Positions 9,285 to 18,532 are shown, numbered from the stretch's first letter. The stretch is DNA of 48,161 bases from SH-MAG3 sp036374995 (GCA_036374995.1 DASUSS010000055.1:1-48161); one strand, 5' to 3'. The notes: a model not told the origin generated them from the letters alone. A program made the numbers and translations.

Positions 9285-10949
9285 CTACCTCCACCCGCCC
9301 TGCCTGCGTCCCAGTCCCCGGGCGTGTCGCAGCGGGTTCTCCAGCAGGTGGGTGGGCAGGAACAGCACGACGAGGAACATCACGAGTGCGATGATGAGGC
9401 CGGCGGCGAGCAGCCACAGGTTGCGCAGCTCGAGGAACGTGATTGCAGTGATCAGCGCGATGGTGAGCGCGAAGATGCTGAGCATGATGCGCCGGACCTG
9501 GAGCGCGGCGAAGCGCTCGGCCTGGAGCAGGTCGCGGGGGTGGATGCGGACGCGGAACTCCTCGCGCTCGGCGCGCGTGATGAGCTGCCGCACGGCGACG
9601 ATGCCGGCGCGGGCGTCGTCGACGAAGGACCGGGCGACGTCCTTCGGCTCGCGCGCAATCGCCTGGAGCAGCGTGCCGCGCATGCGCTGGATGACGGGAC
9701 GTACCGCATCGAGTCCGTTGAACGCAGGGTCGTACCGGAATCCGATGCCCTCGAGGAGAGCCGCGGCGCGGAAGAAGTAGACGAGCTCGCGCGGCAGGAT
9801 GAGCGGCCACGTGTAGAACGTATCCATGATGTCGCGGATGATCTCCTGCACGTGGTGTACGCCCAGCTCGCGGACGCGGGCGACGGCCGCGAGGATCTCG
9901 CCGGCGGCGTCCCGAATCTCGGCGCGGGAGATCGAGGGATCGATCATGCCGAGCTCGTACATCCCGCTGATCATCGCATCGATGTCATCGCGCGCCGTGG
10001 CGAGCGCGATGCGCAGGATCCGCTCGCGGGTGGAGCGCGTGAGCTGGAAGGCCATGCCCCAGTCCAGCAGCACGATCGTACCATCCTGCTGCACCAGGAT
10101 GTTGCCGGGATGGGGATCGGCATGAACGAAGCCCTCGACGAGCAGCATGCGGATGTAGATCTCGGCGAGCGTGTGCATCAGGGACTGGAAGTCGAGGTCG
10201 CCGGCGGCGAACCGGTGCGCGAGCCGGTCGACCTTGTCGCCGTCGACCCACTCCATCACGAGGACTCGCCGACGCGTGTAGCTGTCGTGGATCCGCGGCA
10301 CGCGGACGCGTGCGTCATCGCGGAACTGTGCGCGGAACTGCTCCGCGTGCCGCGCCTCCTCCCGGAAATCCATCTCCTCGCGGACACGCACGCTGAACTC
10401 ACGCACCACGTTCGTCACGGCGCGGATGTGGTGGTTCGGGAAGAGCACGTTGAGGAGCAGCAGCACCCGGAAAGAGATGTCGAGGTCGAGCGCGACGAGC
10501 TGCTCGACGCCCGGGCGCAGCACCTTGATCGCGACGGTATCCCCGCCGAGCCGCGCGCGGTGGACCTGGCCCAGACTCGCTGCGGCGACCGGCTGCGCTT
10601 CGAGCTCCGCGAACACCTCGCCCGCCGGCCGGCCCAGCTCCGTTTCGATGACGCGGCAGATCTCGTCGAACGGATCGGGCGGAACCTGGTCCTGCAGTCG
10701 GCTGATGCTGCCGAGGTACGGCTCCGGCAGGATGTCGGCGCGAGCGCTGAACACCTGCGCGAGCTTGATGAACGTCGGACCGAGCCGCGCAATGGTGGCG
10801 GTGAGTCGCTCCGCGCGGCCGCGATGCTGCTCGACCGTGCGTCGCGCCGGACCGCCGAACAGCAGGAAGCGGCGGCGGTCGCGCAGGAACGCGAGGACGA
10901 ACGGGAGGAGGCGCCCGATGATGGTGAACCCGCGGCGCCAGCGGCTCAT
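9285..10949 (-). CDS. ABC1/UbiB-family atypical kinase
   Basis: A 554-residue member of the ABC1/ADCK/UbiB family. It has the family motifs FIKLAQVFSARADILP (KxGQ region, Lys62), the alanine-rich loop AAASLGQVHRA, EMDFREEA, HADPHPGN (catalytic loop) and LLDWG (metal-binding). Two hydrophobic C-terminal helices near residues 495-545 anchor it to the membrane. UbiB homologues support isoprenoid quinone biosynthesis, probably by handling lipid intermediates with ATPase activity. The glycine of the canonical KxGQ is alanine here (KLAQ). The ATG overlaps the DUF502 gene stop by 4 nt (ATGA), making it the last gene of a long minus-strand operon. Confidence 0.9.
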   Translation of the reverse strand: MSRWRRGFTIIGRLLPFVLAFLRDRRRFLLFGGPARRTVEQHRGRAERLTATIARLGPTFIKLAQVFSARADILPEPYLGSISRLQDQVPPDPFDEICRVIETELGRPAGEVFAELEAQPVAAASLGQVHRARLGGDTVAIKVLRPGVEQLVALDLDISFRVLLLLNVLFPNHHIRAVTNVVREFSVRVREEMDFREEARHAEQFRAQFRDDARVRVPRIHDSYTRRRVLVMEWVDGDKVDRLAHRFAAGDLDFQSLMHTLAEIYIRMLLVEGFVHADPHPGNILVQQDGTIVLLDWGMAFQLTRSTRERILRIALATARDDIDAMISGMYELGMIDPSISRAEIRDAAGEILAAVARVRELGVHHVQEIIRDIMDTFYTWPLILPRELVYFFRAAALLEGIGFRYDPAFNGLDAVRPVIQRMRGTLLQAIAREPKDVARSFVDDARAGIVAVRQLITRAEREEFRVRIHPRDLLQAERFAALQVRRIMLSIFALTIALITAITFLELRNLWLLAAGLIIALVMFLVVLFLPTHLLENPLRHARGLGRRQGGWR

Positions 10950-11623
10950 GAGCCGCCCGTGCCACCGGGCCGGAGTGCCGGCGTGGCCGGCACACCGGCC
11001 GGAGCAGCCGGCGTCCGCTCGGGTGCAACCGCGCCCGCCGAAAGGATGAACGTGAACGCCTCATCCACGGTCATGGCGACTTCACGGATCAGCTCACGCC
11101 GCACGATGATGAGGAACCCCGTCGTGGGGTTCGGCGTGGTCGGCACGAACACGCTGACGGCCTCGGGCACGTGCTCCCGTACTGCGCGCGGCGCCACGGC
11201 GGAGAGGAATCCGATCGCCCACCGTCCGGGCGACGGATACTCGACCATCACGACCGTCGTGAACGGCCGCGCCTCCTCGCCGAAGACCGTGCGCACGATG
11301 CGATTCGCGGCGGTGTAGATGCGGCGTGTGAGCGGGATCCTCTCGAGCGTCGCATGCCACCACGCGACGACGCGCGAGCCGATCGCACGCTGCGCGACGA
11401 AGCCGATGCCGACGAGGAGCAGGAACAGCACCAGCAGGCCCAGGCCGGGAATGACGAACGTGTCCCTGCCCAGCAGTCCGCCCAGCGCCGGATAGAGGAA
11501 CCGGCCGAGCAGCCCGTCGAGCAGCTGGAAGATCCACCACAGGACGAACAGCGTGGCCGTGACGGGCGCGATGACGATCAGCCCGGCGATCAGGTGCCGG
11601 CGAACGGATGTGCGACGGCTCAT
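10946..11623 (-). CDS. DUF502 integral membrane protein
   Basis: A 225-residue protein with two transmembrane segments near the N-terminus (LIAGLIVIAPVTATLFVLWW at about 12-31 and GLGLLVLFLLLVGIGFVAQ at about 60-78) and a soluble domain with IPLTRRIYTAANRIV and VFVPTTPNPTTGFL, which I recognise as DUF502. Function is unknown. The tail (about 205-225) is a disordered Pro/Ala/Gly-rich stretch. ATG 11623 forms an ATGA overlap with the ybeY stop, which decides the start; a 13-residue upstream extension inside ybeY is rejected. It also overlaps the ubiB-like gene by 4 nt. Confidence 0.88.
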   Translation of the reverse strand: MSRRTSVRRHLIAGLIVIAPVTATLFVLWWIFQLLDGLLGRFLYPALGGLLGRDTFVIPGLGLLVLFLLLVGIGFVAQRAIGSRVVAWWHATLERIPLTRRIYTAANRIVRTVFGEEARPFTTVVMVEYPSPGRWAIGFLSAVAPRAVREHVPEAVSVFVPTTPNPTTGFLIIVRRELIREVAMTVDEAFTFILSAGAVAPERTPAAPAGVPATPALRPGGTGGS

Positions 11624-12075
11624 GCAATCACCCGCGCCACGATGGCCTCCTGCACACGCCACATGTCCGAGTCCAGCCGGTCACCGCCGTCCGGATGGTC
11701 GTATCCGAGTACGTGGAGCACGCCGTGAACGGCGAGCCGTGCGAGCTCTTCGCTCGCAGCGACATCGTGCGCCGCCGCCTGGCGTACGGCCTGATCATAC
11801 CCGATGTAGATGTCACCCACCGGGTCCTCGCCGTCCTCGTACAGCGGGAACGAGATGACGTCGGTGGGACCGCCATGCGACAGGAACTCCGCGTTCATGG
11901 CCGCAATCTCGGCATCGTCGAGCAACGTGATCGAGATCTCGGCACTGCGCGCCCGCTCGTGACGCAGTGCGGCGCGCGCGGCGCGCTCGATGAGCCTGCG
12001 TGCGGCCGCATCCAGCGGGGTACCGCTGCGCTCTCCGAGAGCGGCACCGAGCTGGACACGGACGCTCGCCGGCAT
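11620..12075 (-). CDS. ybeY: Endoribonuclease YbeY (16S rRNA maturation)
   Basis: A 151-residue UPF0054 metalloprotein. The zinc motif HGVLHVLGYDH supplies His117, His121 and His127, and SFPLYE plus GDIYIG are further family marks. YbeY takes part in 16S rRNA 3' end processing and ribosome quality control. It stands in the widely conserved order phoH-pgpH-ybeY. The ATG at 12075 shares one base with the stop of pgpH (TGATG), which argues for coupled translation. Confidence 0.95.
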   Translation of the reverse strand: MPASVRVQLGAALGERSGTPLDAAARRLIERAARAALRHERARSAEISITLLDDAEIAAMNAEFLSHGGPTDVISFPLYEDGEDPVGDIYIGYDQAVRQAAAHDVAASEELARLAVHGVLHVLGYDHPDGGDRLDSDMWRVQEAIVARVIA

Positions 12076-14321
12076 CAGCTGCCCGCGCCGCTCGTTCCTG
12101 ATGGAGCCGGTGCCTGCGCTACCTCGCGAGTCGCCGGATAGTCGATGCGATGGTGATACATGCCGGTGAGGACGGAGGTGAACTGCTCCTTGATGAGCGT
12201 GACCTCGCGGAGCGTGAGCGGCGCGTCCTCGAGCTGGCCCTGACTGATCTTGGCGTCGACGATGCGATCGACCAGGGCGCGGATCCGCTCCGACGTCGGC
12301 TCCTGCAGCACCTTCATGGCCGACTCGACGGAGTCCGCCAGCATCAGAATGGCCGTCTCGCGGATCCGCGGCTTCGGGCCCTGGTACGCGAAATCGGCCG
12401 GATCGAGCTCCTCGTCGGGATTCGCCTGGCGCGCCTGGTCGTAGAAGAAGCCGATCGACTGCGTGCCGTGATGCTCAGGAATGAAGACCAGCACGGAGTC
12501 GGGCACCTTCGCCTGCTGCGCGAGCTTGATGCCTTCGGTCACATGAGCCCGCACGATCTGCGCAGAGCGGCGCGGATCGATCTGGTCGTGCGGGTTCCTG
12601 CCACGCGCCTGATTCTCGATGAAGTACTGTGGCGTCGCCATCTTGCCGACATCGTGATAGTAGGCGCCGACGCGGACGAGCAGCGCATTCGCGTCGATGG
12701 CACGTGCGGCGGCCTCGGCGAGGTTCGCGACATTGATGGAGTGCGCGTACGTGCCGGGTGCCTCGAGCGACAGGCGTTTGAGCAGTGGCCGGTTGAGGTC
12801 GGCCAGCTCGAGCAGCGTCTGGTCGGTCGTGATCTTCGTGAACGCCTCGAACAGCGGCAGGAACCCCATCGCGATGAGCGCACTCGCGACACCGTTCGCG
12901 GCACCCCACATGACGCAGGTCATCACCTCACCGGCCTCGCGCGAGCTCAGCAGTCCCAGGCCGATGCAGGCGAGCGTGTAGACGGCGGCGATGACGCCAC
13001 CGAGCACCAGTCCCTGGGAGCGACGTCGCACGACGCGCACGCTGAGCGACGCCGCGCTGCCGCCGAGCAGGAGCAGCACGCGCGAGCTCATCGTGAGGAA
13101 CGGGTCCTGGATCGAGAGCAGGGCCGCGAGCACCAGCGAGAGATTGAGTGCCATGCGGCCGTCCCACAGCGCGGCCACGACGAGCGCGGGGAACGCGATC
13201 GGCACCAGCTCGTTCGGCGCACCCGTCCGGCCGATCGTCGCCGCGGCACCGGCGAGGATCGCGATCAGGAGCGCGATCACGAGCACGTGTCGCACGTTCT
13301 CGTATACCGCAGGACGGTAGAAGTAGAGCAGGAATCCGAAGACGGAGAGGATCAGCAGATTGAGCAGGAACTTGCCGGCCTGCTCGCCGTAGCGCGGCAG
13401 ACCCTCGCCGAGAGAGCCGGTCGCCTGGAGGTGCTGGCGGTAGGCGGCGAGGCGCTCGAGCTCGCGCTCGCGGATGGGCTCGTGCGCTGCGATGACGCGC
13501 TCGCCTGCGAGCACCTCCGACTTGATGGCGGGCACGGCCAGGCGTGCCTGCTCGCGGGCGAGTGCAGTCGCCTCCGCGTCCAGCTTGATGCTGCCCTCGA
13601 TGAACAGGATCACGGCCAGCCGCTGGAACTCGGCGAGACCGGCGGGTGAGCGCGGGGGCAGATAATCGGAGGCGCGGGTGTAGAGCCAGTTCTGCGTCCT
13701 CACCGAATCGCGCGAGAGCAGACGCTCGCTGCCCCCGCTGACGACGCGCCACTGCGGTGCCGGCGCGTCCTCGAAATCGCTGCTGGTCACGATGCCCTGC
13801 GGCAGCTCGCGACGGATCGCGGTCTCCAGCGACTGCTGGAGCATGGCCCGGTTCCGCGGCTCGACCAGCAGATCGACGGCGTCCTCGTTGATCGGGAAGC
13901 CGTAGGCGGACAGAAGTGCCCGCACATTCTCGCGCCGCTCCGCGTCCGTGTCGCCGATCGCTGCCGCACTGTCCACATGGCCGATGAAGCGGCGCACGCG
14001 CGCCAGCATGGTGTCGACCGCCGAGGGATCGTACCGGAAGATGGGTGCGACCGACTCCGCCGCCTCCTCGCGCTCCTGCGCGAGCTGACCCTCCGACTTC
14101 GGGATCACGAACCGCTCGGTGGCGATGATGTCTTCCGTCGGGACCGCCCCCTCCTCGTACTGCGGAAAGTCCGGTACGGGAGCGACGGGGAAGATGAAGT
14201 GCATGAGGACGACGAGGCCGAGCAGCAGCGCGGCGCGGAAGCCGTGGTGGAGAACGGCGTCGGGCCACACGTGTTCCGGGTGGGCGCGGAGGGCGCGCAG
14301 GAAGCTGCTCAGGTCGGCCAC
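12075..14321 (-). CDS. pgpH: PgpH-type membrane HD phosphohydrolase (7TM-HD, c-di-AMP phosphodiesterase family)
   Basis: A 748-residue membrane protein. It has one N-terminal transmembrane helix (ALLLGLVVLMHFIFPV near 31-46), an extracytoplasmic 7TMR-HDED domain (about 50-310), a block of seven membrane helices (about 320-500), and a cytosolic HD domain (about 530-710) with HSINVANLAE, YYHDVGKM and EHHGTQSIGFFY. PgpH of Listeria hydrolyses cyclic di-AMP; that activity is inferred here from architecture. Whether a diadenylate cyclase exists in this organism cannot be seen. The GTG start at 14321 is served by an AGGAG eight bases upstream located inside the end of phoH; the gap to phoH is one base. 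Confidence 0.93.
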   Translation of the reverse strand: MADLSSFLRALRAHPEHVWPDAVLHHGFRAALLLGLVVLMHFIFPVAPVPDFPQYEEGAVPTEDIIATERFVIPKSEGQLAQEREEAAESVAPIFRYDPSAVDTMLARVRRFIGHVDSAAAIGDTDAERRENVRALLSAYGFPINEDAVDLLVEPRNRAMLQQSLETAIRRELPQGIVTSSDFEDAPAPQWRVVSGGSERLLSRDSVRTQNWLYTRASDYLPPRSPAGLAEFQRLAVILFIEGSIKLDAEATALAREQARLAVPAIKSEVLAGERVIAAHEPIRERELERLAAYRQHLQATGSLGEGLPRYGEQAGKFLLNLLILSVFGFLLYFYRPAVYENVRHVLVIALLIAILAGAAATIGRTGAPNELVPIAFPALVVAALWDGRMALNLSLVLAALLSIQDPFLTMSSRVLLLLGGSAASLSVRVVRRRSQGLVLGGVIAAVYTLACIGLGLLSSREAGEVMTCVMWGAANGVASALIAMGFLPLFEAFTKITTDQTLLELADLNRPLLKRLSLEAPGTYAHSINVANLAEAAARAIDANALLVRVGAYYHDVGKMATPQYFIENQARGRNPHDQIDPRRSAQIVRAHVTEGIKLAQQAKVPDSVLVFIPEHHGTQSIGFFYDQARQANPDEELDPADFAYQGPKPRIRETAILMLADSVESAMKVLQEPTSERIRALVDRIVDAKISQGQLEDAPLTLREVTLIKEQFTSVLTGMYHHRIDYPATREVAQAPAPSGTSGAGS

Positions 14322-14322
14322 G

Positions 14323-15315
14323 TCAGATCTCCTGACGTTCGTCGTCGACCGTCGCGTACGCCTTGATGATGTCCTTCACGAGACGGTGACGCACGACGTC
14401 GACCTCGTTGAGGTAGACGAACTCGATGCCATCGATGCCGCGCAGGATGCGCTCGACCTGGAGCAACCCCGACTCATCGGCGCGCGGCAGGTCGATCTGG
14501 GTCTTGTCGCCCGTGATGACGACCCGCGAGTTGAGGCCGAGACGGGTGAGGAACATCTTCATCTGTGCCATTGTCGCATTCTGGGCCTCGTCGAGGATGA
14601 CGAACGCATCGGCGAGCGTGCGGCCGCGCATGTAGGCGAGCGGCGAGACCTCGATGGTGCGTGCCTCGAGCGCGCGCTTGACCCAGTCGGACGGCATGAT
14701 GTCCTCGAGCGCATCGTAGAGCGGCCGGAGATAGGGGTCCACCTTCTCCTGGAGATCGCCGGGAAGAAAGCCGAGGTTCTCGCCTGCCTCGACGGCGGGC
14801 CGGGCGAGAATGATCCGCTTGACGCGGTTCTTGCGCAGCGCATCGACGGCGGCCGCCACGGCGAGATACGTCTTGCCGGTTCCGGCGGGGCCGATCGCGA
14901 TCACGATGTCGTTCTGCACGATCGCGTCGAGATACTCGCGCTGGCCCTCCGATTTCGAGCCGATGAGCTTCTTGAGTCCGGCGAACAGCACCTGCTCCTC
15001 TTCGCGTGTCACGCCGTTGCGCCGGACCGGCCGCGTCGCGCGCGGTCGCTGCGTCTCGGACGCGAAGCTGCGACGGATGTCATCGGCGTCGAACGGCTGG
15101 CCGATGCGCGCCTGCTGGATCATGTGCTCCGCGACCGGCAGCGCGCGCTCGACATCGTTCACATCGCCGGACAGGATGAGATCGTCGCCCCGCAGGATGA
15201 CGCGGCAGCCGGACAGTTTCGCCAGCTCCAGCAGGTGTGAGTCGTTGACGCCGCCGAGCAGGAGGTAATCGGCTCCCTCCGCCGCGAGACGGTGTTCGAC
15301 AGTCGTGCTATCCAC
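14323..15315 (-). CDS. PhoH-family ATPase (PhoH-like, ybeZ type)
   Basis: A 330-residue protein with an N-terminal KH-like RNA-binding part (about 15-75) and a PhoH P-loop ATPase domain. The Walker A motif GPAGTGKT is at 142-149, Walker B is FVILDEAQN, and the SPLAYMRGRTL and TGDKTQIDLP motifs are intact. In other bacteria this protein (YbeZ) works with YbeY in RNA processing, which fits its place two genes upstream. The GTG at 15315 overlaps the end of aspS by 8 nt. Confidence 0.93.
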   Translation of the reverse strand: MDSTTVEHRLAAEGADYLLLGGVNDSHLLELAKLSGCRVILRGDDLILSGDVNDVERALPVAEHMIQQARIGQPFDADDIRRSFASETQRPRATRPVRRNGVTREEEQVLFAGLKKLIGSKSEGQREYLDAIVQNDIVIAIGPAGTGKTYLAVAAAVDALRKNRVKRIILARPAVEAGENLGFLPGDLQEKVDPYLRPLYDALEDIMPSDWVKRALEARTIEVSPLAYMRGRTLADAFVILDEAQNATMAQMKMFLTRLGLNSRVVITGDKTQIDLPRADESGLLQVERILRGIDGIEFVYLNEVDVVRHRLVKDIIKAYATVDDERQEI

Positions 15316-17212
15316 CAGTCACCCGTGCTCCTTCCGTGGCCATGGTGCGAATGTGCAGCTCCTTCAGGTCCTCGTCGTCCACCGGTGAGGGCGCGCCCTC
15401 GAAGAGCGCCCGCGCGGCGGTGGTCTTTGGGAACGCGATCACGTCCCGCAGACTCTGCGCCCCGATCAGCAGCATGACCAGGCGATCGAACCCGAAGGCG
15501 AAGCCGCCGTGCGGCGGGACGCCGTAGCGGAACGCCTCGAGCAGGAAGCCGAAGCGCCGCTCGGCCTCATCGGCGTCGATGCCGAGAGCGAGGAAGATGG
15601 CGCGCTGGAGCGCGGCGTCGTGGATCCGGATCGATCCGCTCGCCAGCTCGTTGCCGTTGTACACCGCGTCATACGCCCGCGATTTCAATCCGCTCGCGTA
15701 CAGCTGCCACGCGGCCGCGCCGCGTGGCGGACCCCCGCGCGTCGCCTCCAGCAGTGCGGCCACGGCGTCCGGCTGCGGAGCCGTGAACGGGTGGTGTGCA
15801 GCGGCGAGCCGCTCGTTGTCCGCATCCCACTCGAATAGTGGGAAGTCCGTGATCCATACCCAGGCGTGAGCCGATGGATCGCGCAGGCCCTGCCGGTCGG
15901 CGATGTGCCGGCGCAGCGCATCGAGCGCGATCTCCGCGCCGCCGAGGACACGGCTCCGCTCGCCCGTGCCGGGCACGGCCGAGCGGAAATGGCCGGCCAC
16001 GGCGACGAACAGATCGCCGACAGCGAGCCCCGTGGCGGCATGGAACGCGTCGCTGCGCGCACCCTCGAGTGCCTTCGCGAGCGGGCCGCTCACACCGTCG
16101 GCCGTGCGCTTCAGGTAGAGCGCACCGCCCGCCCCCGCGGCCCGCGCCACGCCGGCGAGCTCGTCCAGCTCCCGGCGCGAGAGCGCGGCGCCGCCCTGCG
16201 CGACAATACCCCGGACGCGCGCGCCGGATTCCACCGCCTCGTCCACCAGCCGGAAGCCGGAGCCGCGCACGACGTCGGTCACATCGATGAACGGCATGCC
16301 GAAGCGGAGGTCCGGCTTGTCGGTGCCGTAGCGCTCCAGCGCATCGGCATACGTCATTCGCGGGAACGGCAAGCGCAGCTCGATCTCCAGGATCTCACGC
16401 CAGAGCGCCGCAATCATGCGCTCGGACACCGCGAACACGTCGTCCTCGCCCACGAACGACATCTCGGCGTCGATCTGTGTGAACTCCGGCTGACGGTCCG
16501 CCCGGAGATCCTCATCGCGCAGGCAGCGCGCGATCTGGAAGTACCGGTCGTAGCCCGACACCATCAGCAGCTGCTTGTAGATCTGAGGCGACTGCGGCAA
16601 CGCGTAGAATTCGCCCGGATGCACGCGACTCGGCACGAGATAGTCGCGCGCGCCCTCGGGCGTCCGCCGCGTGAGCATCGGCGTGTCGATCTCCCAGAAG
16701 CCCTCGCCGGTCAGATGGCGCCGCACCGCCTGGAACGCGCGGTGTCGTGCGCCCAGCGCCCGCTGTAGCTCCTCGCGTCGCAGGTCCAGATAGCGGTAGC
16801 GCAGCCGCAGGTCCTCCGCAGCGAGCTCGTCCGTCGCACCGCGGGCCACCTGGATCGGTGGGGTGGCCGACTCCGACAGCACCTCGAGCATCGAGACGTG
16901 GACCTCGACGTCCCCCGTCGGCATCTCCGGGTTCGCGTTCGAGCCCGGCCTCGGCTCCACCACGCCCTCCACCGCGATCACCGACTCTGAACCCAGCTGC
17001 CGCGCCGCCTCGAGGACTTTGGGCGGCGTCCACCCGGGACCGAACGAGAGCTGGACACGGCCGTCCCTGTCGCGCAGATCGACGAAGACGAGGCCGCCCA
17101 GGTCCCGCCGCCGATGAACCCATCCGGCGAGTCGTACGCGCGCGCCGGCGTCCGATCCCCGCAGGCTGCCGGCCGTCGTGGTCCGGTACGCCGTTGCTCT
17201 ACTCGTCTGCAT
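15308..17212 (-). CDS. aspS: Aspartyl-tRNA synthetase
   Basis: A 634-residue class II synthetase of bacterial type. Order: N-terminal OB anticodon-binding domain (residues 15-110, GWVHRRRDLGGLVFVDLRD), catalytic domain with motif 2 (FQIARCLRDEDLRADRQPEFTQ), a GAD insertion domain (about 310-420), and motif 3 (GFAFGFDRLVMLL near the C-terminus). It charges tRNA-Asp, possibly also tRNA-Asn if the organism lacks AsnRS; the sequence as read here does not settle discrimination. ATG 17212 has a GGAAGG ribosome site within the end of the VanZ-like gene. Overlaps phoH by 8 nt. Confidence 0.96.
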   Translation of the reverse strand: MQTSRATAYRTTTAGSLRGSDAGARVRLAGWVHRRRDLGGLVFVDLRDRDGRVQLSFGPGWTPPKVLEAARQLGSESVIAVEGVVEPRPGSNANPEMPTGDVEVHVSMLEVLSESATPPIQVARGATDELAAEDLRLRYRYLDLRREELQRALGARHRAFQAVRRHLTGEGFWEIDTPMLTRRTPEGARDYLVPSRVHPGEFYALPQSPQIYKQLLMVSGYDRYFQIARCLRDEDLRADRQPEFTQIDAEMSFVGEDDVFAVSERMIAALWREILEIELRLPFPRMTYADALERYGTDKPDLRFGMPFIDVTDVVRGSGFRLVDEAVESGARVRGIVAQGGAALSRRELDELAGVARAAGAGGALYLKRTADGVSGPLAKALEGARSDAFHAATGLAVGDLFVAVAGHFRSAVPGTGERSRVLGGAEIALDALRRHIADRQGLRDPSAHAWVWITDFPLFEWDADNERLAAAHHPFTAPQPDAVAALLEATRGGPPRGAAAWQLYASGLKSRAYDAVYNGNELASGSIRIHDAALQRAIFLALGIDADEAERRFGFLLEAFRYGVPPHGGFAFGFDRLVMLLIGAQSLRDVIAFPKTTAARALFEGAPSPVDDEDLKELHIRTMATEGARVTGG

Positions 17213-17558
17213 TCGCCTTCCGTGATCGTCGAGCCCGGTACCGGGCCAGGACCATTCCCGATGTTGCGCCGGCGCCGTCCGCGAACCAGTCCGCGACGTC
17301 GCCGGTCCGGCCGGTCAGAGCGCGCTGCCGCAGCTCGTCGGCCGCGCCGAGCAGGAGCGGCAGCAGCAGCGGCAGCAGCCAGGTCACACGGCGATCGACG
17401 GCGAACCACGCGCGGCCGAGCAGCCAGCCGAGCACGCCGTACATTCCGAGGTGGGCGACCTTGTCGAGGCCGACCCCCGAGGGCACCGCCGGCGTCGCCT
17501 CGAGTCCGCCGATGCCCCAGATGGCCACCGCCCAGAGTGCAGCGGGCAGGAACGGCAT
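17199..17558 (-). CDS. VanZ-like small membrane protein
   Basis: A 119-residue hydrophobic protein with segments MPFLPAALWAVAIWGIG, KVAHLGMYGVLGWLLGRAWF and WLLPLLLPLLLGAADELRQ, and the ending DWFADGAGATSGMVL. The KxxHxxxYxxLGxL and DxxADxxGxxxG patterns are those of the VanZ-like family. VanZ itself gives low-level teicoplanin resistance; the role of general family members is unknown. ATG 17558 is my choice, but in-frame GTG codons up to 27 bases upstream are possible. The end overlaps aspS by 14 nt, so it appears to lead the aspS-phoH-pgpH-ybeY operon. Confidence 0.75.
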   Translation of the reverse strand: MPFLPAALWAVAIWGIGGLEATPAVPSGVGLDKVAHLGMYGVLGWLLGRAWFAVDRRVTWLLPLLLPLLLGAADELRQRALTGRTGDVADWFADGAGATSGMVLARYRARRSRKANADE

Positions 17559-17690
17559 CAGTGCAGACCGCACGACGCCTGCCGTTGCCCGTGCGACCGA
17601 GCCGTGGAAGATGGCGGAGTGCGAGGGCGGCGACAAGCAAACGCGCGGCGCGCACTCGCGGCGCTCGGAGCCGCCGCGTAGCTTCCGGAC

Positions 17691-18068
17691 ATGGCGAAAC
17701 TGAGTCCCACGGCGGTGGCGCGCCTGTCCGTGCTCAACGAGTTCCTCTCGCGCGTACAGCGCGTGCACGGCCTGGTCGAGCAGTACGCGACGAACAGGAC
17801 GAATCCCGACCAGTACCTGATGCCCATGACGCGGGCGTTCTCGAAGCTCAAGCTCCAGTTCATGGGTGCCGGATTCGATTCCATGTCGCAGCTGTGCGGC
17901 TCGATGGAGATCGCATCGAAGCGCGGTCTGTCGTACATGCAGAAGGTGAGGATCCTTCGGGACGGCGTCGGCTCGCTGAAGTTCCAGCTGGAGCTGGAGC
18001 AGCGCGCCGTCGTGAGCGATGACCAGGCGCGGCGGGCAAAGGAAGCAGAGGCCGAAGAGGAGACCTAG
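17691..18068 (+). CDS. Unknown 125-residue helical protein
   Basis: I do not recognise a family. The 125 residues are predicted largely helical, with regularly spaced hydrophobic residues between 8 and 110 and a charged tail rich in Glu/Ala/Arg. There is no signal peptide or membrane segment. The region MAKLSPTAVARLSVLNEFL looks like a genuine start, and the third-codon GC bias matches neighbours, supporting a real gene. There is no ribosome site; TAGCTT at 17679-17684 sits six bases before the ATG and could be a -10 element of a leaderless transcript. It is transcribed away from the VanZ-like gene and converges on the EIIA gene, with both stop codons overlapping in CTAG. Confidence 0.65.
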   Translation: MAKLSPTAVARLSVLNEFLSRVQRVHGLVEQYATNRTNPDQYLMPMTRAFSKLKLQFMGAGFDSMSQLCGSMEIASKRGLSYMQKVRILRDGVGSLKFQLELEQRAVVSDDQARRAKEAEAEEET

Positions 18069-18071
18069 GTC
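18062..18071. other. 10-bp palindrome holding both convergent stop codons
   Basis: GACCTAGGTC is a perfect palindrome. Its centre CTAG supplies the TAG stop of the plus-strand unknown gene and, on the other strand, the TAG stop of the EIIA gene, so the two genes overlap by four bases. Confidence 0.6.
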
Positions 18072-18532
18072 GTGGCGAGCGACTCCGCTTCCTGAAGCGC
18101 GTGCATGAACTCCTGCGGCGTGCGCGCGGCCACCAGCTTGTCCCGCACGTCGTCCTTCCGGACCAGTCGCGAGATCCGGCTGAGCGCCTTGATGTGCGGG
18201 CCCGCCGCCGACTCCGGTCCGACCAGCAGGAAAAACAGGCTGACGGGCTGGCCGTCGAGCGCATCGAACTCGACGGGCTCGGCGGCGCGACCCGCCGCCA
18301 TACGGAGATCGCCAACCGCCGACGACTTGCCGTGCGGAATCGCGACGCCGTGACCGATCCCGGTGGAGAGCACGGCTTCGCGCTCGGAGACCGCACGGAG
18401 CACATCCTCGCGGTCGGCCGCATCCACCTGCCCCGCGATCACGCCGACCAGCTCCCTCAGCAGGTCGTCCTTGTTACGAGCTTCGAGCGGGATCTTGATT
18501 CGCTCGATCGACAGCAGCTCAGACAACAGCAA
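18065..18532 (-). CDS. PTS EIIA (PtsN/Fru-type) domain protein
   Basis: A 155-residue EIIA-2 domain protein. The phosphorylated histidine is His67 within GHGVAIPHGKS; the N-terminus MLLSELLSIERIKIPLEA matches PtsN-type proteins (LSxLLsPerI). Stand-alone proteins of this type usually regulate (nitrogen PTS) rather than transport sugar; no EI, HPr, EIIB or EIIC gene is in the window. The only in-frame start that keeps the conserved N-terminus is TTG at 18532, with a weak GTGAGG upstream; a stop occurs in frame just above. It lies between an unknown gene and divergently transcribed rlmN. Confidence 0.87.
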   Translation of the reverse strand: MLLSELLSIERIKIPLEARNKDDLLRELVGVIAGQVDAADREDVLRAVSEREAVLSTGIGHGVAIPHGKSSAVGDLRMAAGRAAEPVEFDALDGQPVSLFFLLVGPESAAGPHIKALSRISRLVRKDDVRDKLVAARTPQEFMHALQEAESLATT

